Translations under genes and position numbers: made by a program
Shown: in pieces, positions 56,031-64,000 of the stretch
How positions within the stretch are numbered: the stretch's first letter is position 1
Layout of the letters: each line of letters opens with the position of its first letter
Assembly (NCBI GenBank): GCA_023168345.1
Contig: AP025689.1
Span: 1,610,001-1,674,000 of the forward strand
Length of the DNA stretch: 64,000 nucleotides
Source: Lysinibacillus sp. PLM2
GTDB lineage: Bacteria > Bacillota > Bacilli > Bacillales_A > Planococcaceae
Direction: 5' to 3'
Notes under the pieces: model-generated
The model's database searches: none
What the model saw: the letters and a program-made list of their open reading frames with translations, nothing else
What the model was told of the DNA's origin: nothing

Positions 56031-56378
56031 TCCTTTGTAGGTGTTAAATATCTCAGTTGCAATATTTAGTATTAGACGTATTTCATCTTCATTTTTATTC
56101 TCTATCAAATTAAGTAGTAATACAATCAAATCTTTTTTCTTTAAGTATTTCTGTTCTAAGTTGAGTTGTTCAAAATTAAAAATCGTTGCAGGTACTTCTT
56201 CTAGTCCTGTTATTATTTTTTCTAATGTTTGTAAAGTAACATTTCTTTCTCCTCTTTCAATAGCAGCTAAATAAGTTTGTTGAAGACCACATTTTTCTGC
56301 AAGTTCATCTTGAGTCATTTTTTTTGATTTTCTAATATCTTTAATATTGTTACCAACTAATGTCACTAAACTATCCAC
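56025..56378 (-). CDS. XRE-family repressor
   Basis: A 117-aa regulator with a lambda-repressor-type helix-turn-helix (KMTQDELAEKCGLQQTYLAA, about 20-39, then IERGERN) and a helical C-terminal half likely for dimerisation. Its size is like restriction-modification control proteins and small phage repressors. It starts at GTG after GAGGTGATA and is divergent from the DGQHR gene, with two perfect palindromes between them, one covering its own ribosome binding site region. Autoregulation and repression of the neighbour are inferred. Confidence 0.88.
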   Translation of the reverse strand: MDSLVTLVGNNIKDIRKSKKMTQDELAEKCGLQQTYLAAIERGERNVTLQTLEKIITGLEEVPATIFNFEQLNLEQKYLKKKDLIVLLLNLIENKNEDEIRLILNIATEIFNTYKGK

Positions 56379-56385
56379 AATATCA

Positions 56386-56475
56386 CCTCACATTAAGACT
56401 ATGTGAGGCTTCAGGAGTATTACAGATACATATATGTTCAATTTTATTGATTTTTGAACATATAAGTACTATAAT
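56386..56475. promoter_or_regulatory. Divergent control region with two palindromes and a promoter
   Basis: Palindrome 1: CCTCACAT (56386-56393) and ATGTGAGG (56401-56408), perfect arms with a 7-bp centre. Palindrome 2: ATATGTTCAA (56432-56441) and TTGAACATAT (56454-56463), perfect arms with a 12-bp centre. The rightward promoter is TTGATT (56447-56452), 17 bp, TATAAT (56470-56475); palindrome 2 spans its -35 box. This is the layout of a repressor-controlled promoter. Confidence 0.8.
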
Positions 56476-56515
56476 TTCAAAGTATCAAATTTTTATTAAG
56501 GAGATTCTATTTAAC

Positions 56516-57511
56516 ATGAGTAACTACTTAACTTCAAATATAGCAATAGAAAATATAATTCAATCTAAGATGAGAGGTCGTGTTTCTTATCAAGGCTTTG
56601 TATCATCTCAGGTAGCTGTTAATTTCTCATATTCAAAATTATATAATGATCCCTCTGGAAAGGGGTATCAACGTCCAATAGATAAAAAAAGATGTAAAGA
56701 CTTTGCTAATTATCTTTCACAAGGGGAAGATGCTCTTTATACTCCTATTTTGTTAAATGCTGCTGGTAATTGGGAATTTCATGCATATGATAATCTCCGT
56801 CCAAATTATGGAAGATTAATTTGCAAGAAAAAAGCAACACTTATGGATGGACAACATAGATTAGGTGGTATAAAAGAATATATAAATGAAACAGATAGTA
56901 CATTAAATGTTCCATTTTTGGCATTTCATTATTTGGATGAAGACGAAGAAATAAAATTGTTTGATATAATTAATACGAAGGCGAAAGGGATAGGTACTTC
57001 TCTGAGTCGTTACTTAAATAGGGATAATGATGAGATAAGTTGGGTTGCAACTAACTTAATACTTAAGCCAGAAAGTCCATTCTTTAGTAAGGGAACTTTG
57101 ATTGGAAAAAGAACTAAAGAGAAAAATATCACGCTACAAAACCTATATAACATCGTAAATTATTTAACTAGGAAATCTGAACTAGAGAATTTAACTAAGG
57201 AGAAGAAATTAAACTTAGCTCTTTTTTACTTTAATTTAATTAAAGAACTATTTCCTGAAGAATGGGAAGATAATAAGTTATATAGATTAACTAATATTAC
57301 TTGCTTATATGCATTAGCTATTGCAGGGAATAAAATAATTAATAATAATTATTTAGCTAAATCTCAACAACCAGATTCAAGTAAAATAGCTAGTCTGTTA
57401 GTAAACTTAAGAGACATAGATTGGTCTTCAAATGGTGATTTAAAATACTTAAAGGGTCTATCTGGAGCTAATATATTAGCGGGAGATATTTTAAATTGTA
57501 TTAAAAGTTAA
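56516..57511 (+). CDS. DGQHR-domain protein (DndB-like)
   Basis: A 331-aa protein with the signature LMDGQHRLGGIKEY (about residue 105-118), followed by DEDEEIKLFDIINTKAKG, the pattern of the DGQHR family. Members include DndB, which regulates DNA phosphorothioation, and DpdB of DNA 7-deazaguanine systems; the fold is related to ParB. Many others are orphan genes in islands, as here: no dnd or dpd genes are seen. The frame extends upstream to 56360, but AAGGAG 11 bp before the ATG at 56516 fixes the start. It follows the promoter overlapped by palindrome 2 and is probably controlled by the XRE protein. Confidence 0.8.
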   Translation: MSNYLTSNIAIENIIQSKMRGRVSYQGFVSSQVAVNFSYSKLYNDPSGKGYQRPIDKKRCKDFANYLSQGEDALYTPILLNAAGNWEFHAYDNLRPNYGRLICKKKATLMDGQHRLGGIKEYINETDSTLNVPFLAFHYLDEDEEIKLFDIINTKAKGIGTSLSRYLNRDNDEISWVATNLILKPESPFFSKGTLIGKRTKEKNITLQNLYNIVNYLTRKSELENLTKEKKLNLALFYFNLIKELFPEEWEDNKLYRLTNITCLYALAIAGNKIINNNYLAKSQQPDSSKIASLLVNLRDIDWSSNGDLKYLKGLSGANILAGDILNCIKS

Positions 57512-57567
57512 ATTTTTATGAAAACTACGCGATTTAATTACTAATATATGTAAAATTATTATAAATA

Positions 57568-57612
57568 ATAAAGAACATTTCTCAAACATGAGAAATGTTC
57601 TATTATTTATAA
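57568..57612. terminator. Terminator between convergent DGQHR and Mrr genes
   Basis: GAACATTTCTC (57573-57583) and GAGAAATGTTC (57590-57600) form a perfect 11-bp stem with T-rich sequence after it and A-rich before. Confidence 0.85.
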
Positions 57613-57646
57613 TTAGTAACCGGTAAAAAAGTATTTTCAATATAAT

Positions 57647-58043
57647 TCAACCGTGTTTCCACCGACTCAAAAATGAAAAGAAACTAAAAATACTTTTCTC
57701 TTCCTTTATTTCCTTATACTTCTGTATTAAGAGCTGTAAGCCATCACGGTCTATTAATTCAATATTATTAGATTTAGCTGTAATAAAAGCGTTTTTCGTA
57801 AAATAACGATTAGTGATTACCATCTTCTTTTGAACGTTCCAGACACCTGCACCACCACAGACTTCATTTACCGCCTCAACTCCAATAGTACGTCCTTCCC
57901 CATAACACTTGGCTTGAATTCCTGTTTTAATTTTATCTTTTATGATTATTACATCTATGCCAAAATCATTATGAGGGGTAACTTCTGAATAATAACCCAT
58001 CTCGTCAAATAATTTTGCCAAAAATACTTCAAATTCTTTACCT
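57647..58043 (-). pseudogene. 3' fragment of membrane-anchored Mrr nuclease, cut by IS21-family element
   Basis: The fragment encodes the Mrr-type restriction endonuclease domain: GKEFEVFLAKLFDEMGYYSE, then DFGIDVIII with QAKCYG (the D and QxK catalytic pattern), and VITNRYFTKNAFITAK. An uninterrupted frame reads on into the IS to a start at 58153, but those first 30 residues are encoded by IS end DNA. The 5' part of the gene is at 60500-60984. Mrr-type enzymes cut modified foreign DNA. The domain alone might still be expressed from within the IS, though this is unlikely. Confidence 0.88.
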
Positions 58044-58143
58044 TGTATTTGATAAGCTAAAACTGAGCCACCATCGCAGTTGAAAAGTGAGCCACTTTTA
58101 TATGAAAATAATCCTAACTTTATAGAGTTAGGAGCGTATAGAG

Positions 58144-59697
58144 GTGATTTCATTGGAGAAGAAGCAGAAAGTGTTACTTGCCTTTCATCAAGAAAATAAG
58201 AGTCAACGTCAAATTGCGAAGGAGCTTGGAATTTCCCGAAATACTGTTAGAAAGTATATTCAAGAGGATCTTGAAAAAAGAAAGCAAGATATTCGAGAAC
58301 TACCTATTACAGATAACTATGTAACTCCTCCGTCGTATAAGAAACGAAAAGGAAATAAACGCGCATTAACACCTACGGTGATGAAACGTATTCGAAAAAT
58401 GTTAAAAGATAATGAGTATAAACGGCAAAATCAGATGCACAAGCAACAGCTAAAAATGATTGATATTCATGAAAAGCTATTAGATGAAGGTTTTGAAATT
58501 AGTTATACCACTGTTAGAAATTTTGTGAATAGTGAGGAGAAACGTCAAAAAGAAGTCTTTATTCGTCAAAAGGCAACTGCTGGTCATGAGATTGAATTTG
58601 ACTGGGGAGAAGTAAAATTATTCATTGATCAAACATTACGTTCTCTTTCAATGGCGGTATTTACCCTACCATATAGTAATGATAGATTTGCATATTTATA
58701 TGAATCTGAAACAATGGTGTGCGTACAAGATGCTCATGTAAAATGTATTGACTATTTAGGCTTTGTACCAGAAGTTTTTACGTACGATAATATGCGGACA
58801 GTGGTAAAGAACTTTATAGGGACTGAACGTGAGATTACAGATGGTATGAAAAATCTATCGATGCATTATCATTTTAAAATACGACTATGTGAACCGAGAA
58901 AAGGAAATCAGAAGGGGCATGTGGAGCGGAGTGTAGAATACATCCGTCGGAAAGCATTTGCCCATCGAGATACGTTTGCAAGTCTAGAAGAAGCTCAGGC
59001 TTATCTAACAGAAATCATCATGAAATTAAACTCTCGCAAACATTATAAGAAAAATCAAACGCACCATGAATTAATGTTAGAAGAGCGTACTGCTAGACAA
59101 GTAAGCACAGATATTATTCCATTTGATGCTTCTGAGTTGTTTGAATTTAGAGTGGACAAATATAGCACGATTACTTATAGACAAAATCGTTATTCTGTTC
59201 CAGAAGGACATGTTGGAGAATGGGTGAAAGTAAAAGCGAGTGCGGAAAAAATTCTTATTTTTAGTGAAAATGCCTGTATTGCGACACATAAGCGAAATTG
59301 GCAGATCCATCAATGGATAATGGATATTTATCATTACTTACGGACATTTGAAAAGAAGAAAGGTGCATTGGCCCAAAGTGAATGTTTGAGTCAAGCACCA
59401 ACAAAAATAAAAAAATTATACAAAGATTATTATATTGGAAATGAGCGAGATTTTCTAGAGTTACTTATTTATCTAAAAGAACATAACAATCTGGAAAAAG
59501 TCTTAGCAGCGATTGAACAACTTAAGAAGAACCCTATGGTTCAAATAACAACAGAGAAAATTATTTTCATAGCTAGTCAAGGCGAATACATCCATAAAAC
59601 TGTACATTCCAAAAACGAGGTCACCACCCAATCTCTCGAAAATCTTTCAGCCATAACAGCATTATTTGAAACGAAAAAGACAGGGGTGCTTCATTAA
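58144..59697 (+). CDS. istA: IS21-family transposase IstA
   Basis: A 517-aa DDE transposase with an N-terminal helix-turn-helix (SQRQIAKELGISRNTVRKYI, about 20-39) and catalytic residues D (EIEFDWGEVK), D (FTYDNMRTV) and E (GHVERSVEYIRRKAF). The frame is intact. GTG at 58144 is inside the GAGGTG sequence that could be the ribosome binding site for a TTG at 58153 (product MEKKQKVL), so the first three codons are uncertain. Its stop overlaps the istB start. Confidence 0.92.
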   Translation: MISLEKKQKVLLAFHQENKSQRQIAKELGISRNTVRKYIQEDLEKRKQDIRELPITDNYVTPPSYKKRKGNKRALTPTVMKRIRKMLKDNEYKRQNQMHKQQLKMIDIHEKLLDEGFEISYTTVRNFVNSEEKRQKEVFIRQKATAGHEIEFDWGEVKLFIDQTLRSLSMAVFTLPYSNDRFAYLYESETMVCVQDAHVKCIDYLGFVPEVFTYDNMRTVVKNFIGTEREITDGMKNLSMHYHFKIRLCEPRKGNQKGHVERSVEYIRRKAFAHRDTFASLEEAQAYLTEIIMKLNSRKHYKKNQTHHELMLEERTARQVSTDIIPFDASELFEFRVDKYSTITYRQNRYSVPEGHVGEWVKVKASAEKILIFSENACIATHKRNWQIHQWIMDIYHYLRTFEKKKGALAQSECLSQAPTKIKKLYKDYYIGNERDFLELLIYLKEHNNLEKVLAAIEQLKKNPMVQITTEKIIFIASQGEYIHKTVHSKNEVTTQSLENLSAITALFETKKTGVLH

Positions 59698-60448
59698 TGG
59701 ATAAGCTACAAGAAATGATTGAGATGTGTAAAGAACTTCGATTACCAAGCATTCGGGGATTTATACAGGATGATGATATGTGGAAACAATATCAGACAGC
59801 AGAAGATTTCTTATACCATGCACTAGTGCAAGAAATGGAAGATCGAGAAGTGCGAGCAAAAGCGAATCGCATTCGATCCGCAAATTTCCTGAAAAGAAAT
59901 TATTAACTGAATTAGAGTTTGAGAGATTACCGCAAAATGCGGCCTCTCGCCTCCCGCATTTAAAGAAATTGGACTTTATTCAAGAAAAACAAAACGTCTT
60001 ATTAATTGGCTCACCTGGAACAGGTAAAACCCATATAGCAATAGGTTTAGGAATTGAAGCTTGTTTGGCAGGATATAAAGTATTTTTTACAACGGTATCA
60101 TCTCTAGTAAACCAGTTAAAAGAGAGCCGTTCTGAAAGAACGTTACGCTCATTTGAACTGAAGTTTGAAAAATATGATTTAGTAATCATTGATGAATTAG
60201 GTTATATCTCCTTTGATAAAGAAGGAGCCGAGTTATTATTTACTCATCTTTCCCTTAGGGCGGGACGAGCATCCACCATCGTTACAAGTAATTTATCATT
60301 TGATCGGTGGGAAGAAATATTTCATGATCCAGTTTTAACAGCAGCTCTAACAGATCGATTAACACATCGAGCTTATATGATAGACATGGTTGGACCATCT
60401 TATCGAATATTAGATACAAAAGAATGGCTAGAGAATAGTTCGGTTTAA
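59697..60448 (+). pseudogene. istB: istB ATPase gene, split by a -1 frame change
   Basis: IstB is the AAA+ helper ATPase of IS21 transposition. Reading from the ATG at 59697 (MDKLQEMIEMCKELRLPSIR) the frame ends at 59906, after KANRIRSANFLKRNY. The rest of the protein (EKKLLTELEFERLPQ, then LLIGSPGTGKTHIAIGLG and VIIDELGYISFD with Walker A and B) continues in the -1 frame to 60448. The change sits at gcA AAT TTC C around 59878-59890; one extra T would restore ANFPEKK. A deletion is the simplest reading. The site also fits the slippery form X XXY YYZ (A AAT TTC), so a programmed shift cannot be excluded. Confidence 0.85.
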
Positions 60449-60499
60449 GTGGCTCAGTTTTTAATTAATAAATGGCTCAATTTTTACTTGCGAAATACA

Positions 60500-60984
60500 T
60501 TACCTTCCATTTTATCAATTTCATTAATATCAATATGGTATAACATGGATTTATTTTCAAATAGTGAAGGTAGAAAAGTATTAAAGTTTTTAAAATAATT
60601 CATTACCGAACGAATGCCAATATAAAGTACACCCAAAAAGTATAATATAACTAAAATTTCACCATTAGAAAATAATTCACCTAGCATTAAAACGATTAAA
60701 AAAAGATAAAGAAAAAAGATGCTTTTCTGTTTTAAATTCCAGTATTGAATACGATGTGTACGTTGAAAGGCTTGATGCAGTCTCATATATCTAAAAAGCC
60801 CTATGTTGATCGCTATTAGAAAGACTAGAAATACAAGTGTTGATGACAGATCCTCCTGTAAAGGGTTGATGGAACCGGCGATTATCATACCAAAGATAAA
60901 TAATAATACACTAGGTATAATCGATGAAGTGAAATTGGACTGCTTTGCCTTAGGAAGATTTCTTGTTGTAGGTTTCCTACCCAT
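60500..60984 (-). pseudogene. 5' fragment of membrane-anchored Mrr nuclease
   Basis: The fragment codes for the N-terminal part: basic start MGRKPTTRNLPKAK, then four hydrophobic segments (SVLLFIFGMIIAG, TLVFLVFLIAINIGLF, SIFFLYLFLIVLMLG, ILVILYFLGVLYIG), ending INEIDKMEG before the IS. Removing the IS and one TTACCT copy joins it in frame to the 57647 fragment (KMEG-KEFEVF), giving 291 aa. An upstream ATG at 61026 opens the frame, but AAGGATGG supports the ATG at 60984. Four-helix anchor plus Mrr domain suggests a membrane-bound defence nuclease. Confidence 0.88.
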
Positions 60985-61193
60985 GTATACCATCCTTTTC
61001 ATATTAATTAGGAATATTATTTCCATGAAATAATAATTTTAGTTATAACGAGAAAATGAATTGAATTTTTTACAATGAAGATACTAAAGTCTGACGTTTT
61101 CAATAGTAGCGAAAAGTCCATGTTTATTGAAAAGTCAGTTTAACTTCTTACAAAAACTCGGTTTTAAGCAATATAAAAAATTATATTTCAATC

Positions 61194-61223
61194 TTTACAT
61201 ACCTTATAGGGGTATGTTATTAT
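61194..61223 (+). promoter_or_regulatory. csoR promoter with CsoR-type operator
   Basis: TTTACA (61194-61199), then TATTAT (61218-61223) with an 18-bp spacer. Across the spacer lies the operator CATACCTTATAGGGGTATG (61198-61216), which read on the other strand is the same 19-bp form as two further copies downstream. CsoR binding here would repress the operon until copper is present. Confidence 0.75.
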
Positions 61224-61245
61224 GAAATCAGGTTAGGAGGTTGAG

Positions 61246-61581
61246 ATGGTGGAAAATACAGTGAACGAAGTAGCTTTCCATAAAAACGATGATACATCAG
61301 GTCGAAAAAGCCATCATTCAGAAAGTGTTAAAAAGAACCTAACAACTCGATTAAATCGGATAGAAGGACAAATCCGAGGCATAAAAGGAATGATTGATAA
61401 AGACGTTTACTGTGATGATGTAATCACACAACTTTCAGCAACACAATCTGCTTTGAATAGTGTAGCCAGAATTCTTTTGGAAGGTCATTTAAAGAGTTGT
61501 GTCGTAGAACGTATTTCAGAAGGTGATGAAGAGGTTTTAGACGAATTTGTAGTCACAATACAAAAGTTAATGAAAAAATAG
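61246..61581 (+). CDS. csoR: Copper-sensing repressor CsoR
   Basis: A 111-aa four-helix repressor. The Cu(I) ligand set Cys-His-Cys is visible: Cys in VYCDDVITQ (about residue 63), and GHLKSC (His and Cys, about 88-92). The N-terminal helix carries NRIEGQIRGIKGMI. The first 30 residues are a polar extension. TAGGAGG precedes the ATG. It represses copZ and copA, whose genes follow, each with its own operator. Confidence 0.93.
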   Translation: MVENTVNEVAFHKNDDTSGRKSHHSESVKKNLTTRLNRIEGQIRGIKGMIDKDVYCDDVITQLSATQSALNSVARILLEGHLKSCVVERISEGDEEVLDEFVVTIQKLMKK

Positions 61582-61606
61582 CTTGTGTATAATTTTTTAT
61601 AGAAAT

Positions 61607-61625
61607 TATACCCCTATAGTGTATA
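61607..61625 (+). promoter_or_regulatory. CsoR-type operator before copZ
   Basis: TATACCCCTATAGTGTATA. It matches the copA operator except for three bases near the right half, and lies 40 bp before the copZ start. Confidence 0.7.
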
Positions 61626-61664
61626 TTGTGCTTTAAAACATTTATTAGAAGGAGAGAAATTATC

Positions 61665-61871
61665 ATGCAAAATGTAACTTTAAACGTAATGGGAATGTCA
61701 TGTGGACATTGTGTCAATGCAGTCCAAAAAAGTGTTGGAGTACTAGAAGGCGTTAATCAAGTAAACGTAAAATTAGACGAAGCACTAGTAGAAGTAGAAT
61801 TTAATGAATCACAAGTAACACTTGATAAAATAAAAGAAACAATTGAAGATCAAGGATACGATGTTAAATAA
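61665..61871 (+). CDS. copZ: Copper chaperone CopZ
   Basis: A 68-aa ferredoxin-like metal-binding protein that carries Cu(I) to CopA. The binding motif is MGMSCGHC at residues about 8-15. Length and fold pattern are standard. AAGGAGAG before the ATG at 61665 fixes the start; the frame is open back to 61626. A terminator with a short hairpin overlaps the stop, so copZ may be partly uncoupled from copA. Confidence 0.95.
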   Translation: MQNVTLNVMGMSCGHCVNAVQKSVGVLEGVNQVNVKLDEALVEVEFNESQVTLDKIKETIEDQGYDVK

Positions 61872-61898
61872 GAGTGCTTTTAAAGCACTCTCTTTTTC
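61870..61898 (+). terminator. Terminator after copZ
   Basis: AGAGTGCTTT and AAAGCACTCT form a tight stem followed by CTTTTTC. Confidence 0.75.
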
Positions 61899-61906
61899 TA
61901 AAACTA

Positions 61907-61925
61907 TATACCCCTATTAGGTATA
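61907..61925 (+). promoter_or_regulatory. CsoR-type operator before copA
   Basis: TATACCCCTATTAGGTATA, palindromic at the outer six bases on each side. Third copy of the operator in the operon, 14 bp before the copA start. Confidence 0.75.
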
Positions 61926-61939
61926 AGAGGTGAAATGTC

Positions 61940-64000
61940 ATGAGTAAAGAAGTAAAAGAAACAAGTATACAAATTTCAGGTATGACCTGTGCAGCTTGTG
62001 CGACACGTATAGAAAAAGGATTAAATAAAATGGAAGGTGTCGAGCAAGCGACTGTCAACCTAGCACTAGAAAAGTCATCGATTAAATATGATTCGTCAAA
62101 ACTGAGTGAAACCGATTTTGAAAAGAAAATTGAGGCACTTGGCTACGGTGTTGTTAAACAGAAAGCTGAATTTGATATTACAGGGATGACTTGTGCTGCC
62201 TGTGCTACACGGATTGAAAAAGGGTTAAATAAAATTGAAGGTGTTTCATTTGCAAATGTCAATTTTGCACTTGAAAAAGCAACACTCGAATTTAATCCCT
62301 CAGAAGTAACTATTTCAGACATTATTGCAAAAGTAGAGAATTTAGGTTACGGTGCACATCAAAAGCAAGAGGATAAAGAACAAGTTGATTACCGAGAAAA
62401 GCACATTAAAGATCAACAACGTAAGTTCATTTTTTCTGCTATTTTGTCGTTACCATTATTATGGACGATGGTTGGACACTTTACATTTACATCGTTCTTA
62501 TATGTACCCGATCTCTTAATGAATCCATGGATACAAATGATTTTAGCAACACCAGTACAATTTATTATTGGAAAACAATTTTATGTAGGTGCATATAAAG
62601 CACTTCGAAATGGTAGTGCAAATATGGATGTACTTGTTGTCATGGGTACTTCAGCAGCATATTTCTATAGTGTTTACCAAGCAATTGTTACTACCCGTTC
62701 TGTACACATGCCTCAGCTATACTTCGAAACAAGTGCCGTATTGATTACATTAATTCTATTAGGTAAATTATTTGAAGCAAAGGCAAAAGGTCGTTCATCT
62801 GAGGCCATAAAAAAATTAATGGGGCTACAAGCTAAAACTGCAATTGTTTTACGAAATGGAGTTGAAAAAGAAGTTCCATTAGAGGAAGTAGTTATTGATG
62901 ACATCATATTTGTAAAACCAGGTGAGAAAATTCCAGTTGATGGTGAGGTAATAGAAGGCACAACAGCAGTTGATGAATCGATGTTAACAGGTGAAAGTTT
63001 ACCAGTAGATAAAACAGCGGGGGATGTTTTATATGGCTCAACAATTAATAAAAATGGTTTCATTAAAATGAAGGCAACAAAAGTTGGACGTGATACTGCA
63101 CTAGCCCAAATCATTAAGGTTGTGGAAGATGCACAAGGATCAAAAGCTCCTATTCAACGTTTGGCTGATACAATTTCTGGTATTTTTGTCCCAATAGTAA
63201 TAGGAATAGCAGTTATCTCATTTCTAGTATGGATTTTGTGGGTAAATCCAGGTAACTTTACTCAGGCACTTGAGGTCTTAATTGCAATTCTTGTTATTGC
63301 ATGTCCATGTGCACTTGGGTTAGCAACACCGACTTCAATAATGGCTGGTTCAGGTCGTGCTGCAGAGTTCGGTATTTTATTTAAAGGTGGAGAGCACTTA
63401 GAGCAAACTCAAGCTATTGACACAGTAGTAGTTGATAAAACAGGTACTGTAACACACGGTAAACCTGTTTTAACAAATGTTTTATTAGCAACTGGTCAAG
63501 ACGAAAACACGTTCTTATCACTTATTGGTGCGGCAGAAAAACAATCTGAACACCCATTAGCACAGGCAATAGTTGAAGGTATTCAAGAAAAAGGCGTCGA
63601 GCTTGGCAATGTCCAATATTTCGAAGCGATTCCTGGTTATGGTGTTCAAGCAACTGTTTCAGGTCAAGGTGTGATTATTGGTACACGAAAACTAATGCAA
63701 CAATATGGTATTGAGATTCAATCAATTCTTGCTGCGATGGAAGAGTTAGAAAGAAACGGCAAAACTGCTATGTTAGCTGCAATTAATGGACAATATGCTG
63801 GGATTGTTGCTGTAGCAGATACAATTAAAGAAACATCTAAAGAGGCAGTTCGTCGTTTACGAGAAATGGATATTCAAGTTATTATGATAACTGGTGATAA
63901 CGAGCGAACTGCACAAGCGATTGGGAAAGAGGTAGGCGTTGACGCGATAATTGCAGAAGTACTTCCGGAAGGTAAAGCGGATGAAGTGAAAAAATTACAA
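61940..64000 (+). CDS. copA: Copper-exporting P-type ATPase CopA (3' end outside window)
   Basis: The first 687 residues of a P1B-type ATPase that pumps Cu(I) out of the cell. Two N-terminal metal-binding domains each with [14 protein letters not shown], then membrane segments, the actuator loop (TGESLPVDK), the transmembrane ion site CPC in [12 protein letters not shown], and the phosphorylation motif DKTGT. Reading continues through TGDN at about residue 653 and is open at the window end. Start ATG after AGAGGTG. It follows csoR and copZ and has its own operator. Confidence 0.95.
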   Translation, partial: MSKEVKETSIQISGMTCAACATRIEKGLNKMEGVEQATVNLALEKSSIKYDSSKLSETDFEKKIEALGYGVVKQKAEFDITGMTCAACATRIEKGLNKIEGVSFANVNFALEKATLEFNPSEVTISDIIAKVENLGYGAHQKQEDKEQVDYREKHIKDQQRKFIFSAILSLPLLWTMVGHFTFTSFLYVPDLLMNPWIQMILATPVQFIIGKQFYVGAYKALRNGSANMDVLVVMGTSAAYFYSVYQAIVTTRSVHMPQLYFETSAVLITLILLGKLFEAKAKGRSSEAIKKLMGLQAKTAIVLRNGVEKEVPLEEVVIDDIIFVKPGEKIPVDGEVIEGTTAVDESMLTGESLPVDKTAGDVLYGSTINKNGFIKMKATKVGRDTALAQIIKVVEDAQGSKAPIQRLADTISGIFVPIVIGIAVISFLVWILWVNPGNFTQALEVLIAILVIACPCALGLATPTSIMAGSGRAAEFGILFKGGEHLEQTQAIDTVVVDKTGTVTHGKPVLTNVLLATGQDENTFLSLIGAAEKQSEHPLAQAIVEGIQEKGVELGNVQYFEAIPGYGVQATVSGQGVIIGTRKLMQQYGIEIQSILAAMEELERNGKTAMLAAINGQYAGIVAVADTIKETSKEAVRRLREMDIQVIMITGDNERTAQAIGKEVGVDAIIAEVLPEGKADEVKKLQ

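Larger units (their letters stand above)
58044..60499 (+). mobile_element. IS21-family element with 6-bp target duplication
   Basis: A 2456-bp element with ends TGTATTTGATAAG (left) and, on the other strand, TGTATTTCGCAAG (right); the imperfect inverted repeat continues to TGAGCC. TTACCT flanks both sides (58038-58043 and 60500-60505). Each end also has two internal TGAGCCA copies (58064, 58088; inverted at 60450, 60473), as expected for IS21 multiple terminal repeats. Contains istA and a frameshifted istB. It splits an Mrr nuclease gene. Confidence 0.95.
46113..60984. mobile_element. Integrative element inserted in topB (right end not found)
   Basis: From the topB break rightward the DNA is AT-richer, synteny with the B. 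subtilis yp region stops, and the gene content is that of an island: replacement topB, five-gene tyrosine recombinase cassette, XRE regulator, DGQHR protein, membrane Mrr nuclease and a nested IS21-family element. The left end is placed just after base 46112. I could not find the right end or the missing topB half, so the given end is only the last gene I assign firmly; the element may include the copper operon and run past the window. Confidence 0.65.

Noticed and set aside
56360-56515. N-terminal extension of the DGQHR protein
   Set aside because: It would run across the divergent promoter and operators; AAGGAG just before 56516 marks the true start.
57647-58153. Independent 168-aa restriction enzyme gene
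   Set aside because: The first 30 codons are the end of the IS21-family element; the gene is the 3' part of a split gene.
59780-60448. Separate 222-aa ATPase gene
   Set aside because: Its first 35 residues are out of frame with IstB; from EKKLLTEL on it is the C-terminal part of the frameshifted istB.

Overview
The window is a low-GC Gram-positive chromosome, most likely from a Bacillales member near Lysinibacillus/Solibacillus (Planococcaceae). The evidence is a B. subtilis 'yp' gene neighbourhood (mrfAB, gpsB, rnpB, ypsC, the DinG-like ypvA, dynA, an RNase H-like gene, ypeQ, ypgQ, ypgR), a type B RNase P RNA, strong AGGAGG ribosome binding sites and intrinsic terminators with U tails. The genus is inferred.

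1-46 kb is mostly core genome. It starts with DNA repair and cell division genes (mrfA-mrfB, gpsB), rnpB, a PAS-GGDEF-EAL c-di-GMP protein overlapping ypsC, and the DinG-like helicase. Two mobile elements follow: a group IIC-like intron directly behind the helicase terminator (about 9483-11340) and an ISL3-family IS (11443-12818) whose exact 8-bp target duplication contains the stop codon of a ba3-type oxidase subunit I gene. The oxidase operon (IIa-II-I, including a 40-codon subunit), a CheX-like gene, a Fur-box-controlled 27-aa membrane peptide, dynA, a sulfurtransferase, a secreted protein and malic enzyme come next. A 52-bp hairpin-forming tandem array (about 15 copies, 23659-24438) separates malic enzyme from oligoendopeptidase F. 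Then come gdhA, a DUF188 gene without a normal start, dsdA, a phytoene/squalene synthase-like gene, an exonuclease-domain gene, coaW, an RNase H-like gene, ypeQ, a strong small-RNA candidate (34039-34154), an EamA/LysR pair, a CoaB-like gene, a YbaK-like deacylase, a VOC protein, a cold shock protein, a lipoprotein, a DoxX gene with a probable CTG start, ypgQ, yfmR and ypgR.

From about 46.1 kb the content changes to an AT-rich integrative element. The resident topB is cut just after its active-site motif (TYPRT). Beyond the junction are repeated TGGACATAA motifs, a complete second topB in the opposite direction, and a five-gene overlapping cassette: four tyrosine-recombinase-like proteins, one of them a 922-aa protein with six tandem excisionase-type helix-turn-helix units, and a TnpC-like coiled-coil protein. 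Next are an XRE repressor divergent from a DGQHR-domain (DndB-like) gene, with two perfect palindromes between them, and a membrane-anchored Mrr-type nuclease gene split by an IS21-family element (58044-60499, 6-bp duplication). Removing the IS and one duplication restores the nuclease frame exactly. The window ends in a CsoR-CopZ-CopA copper operon with three near-identical operators. No right end and no 3' part of the resident topB were seen, so the element probably continues past the window and the copper genes may be cargo.

The best candidate for a little-described system is the 46.1-61 kb element: a multi-recombinase integrative element that breaks topB while supplying a replacement, with a repressor-controlled DGQHR gene and a (now broken) membrane Mrr nuclease.
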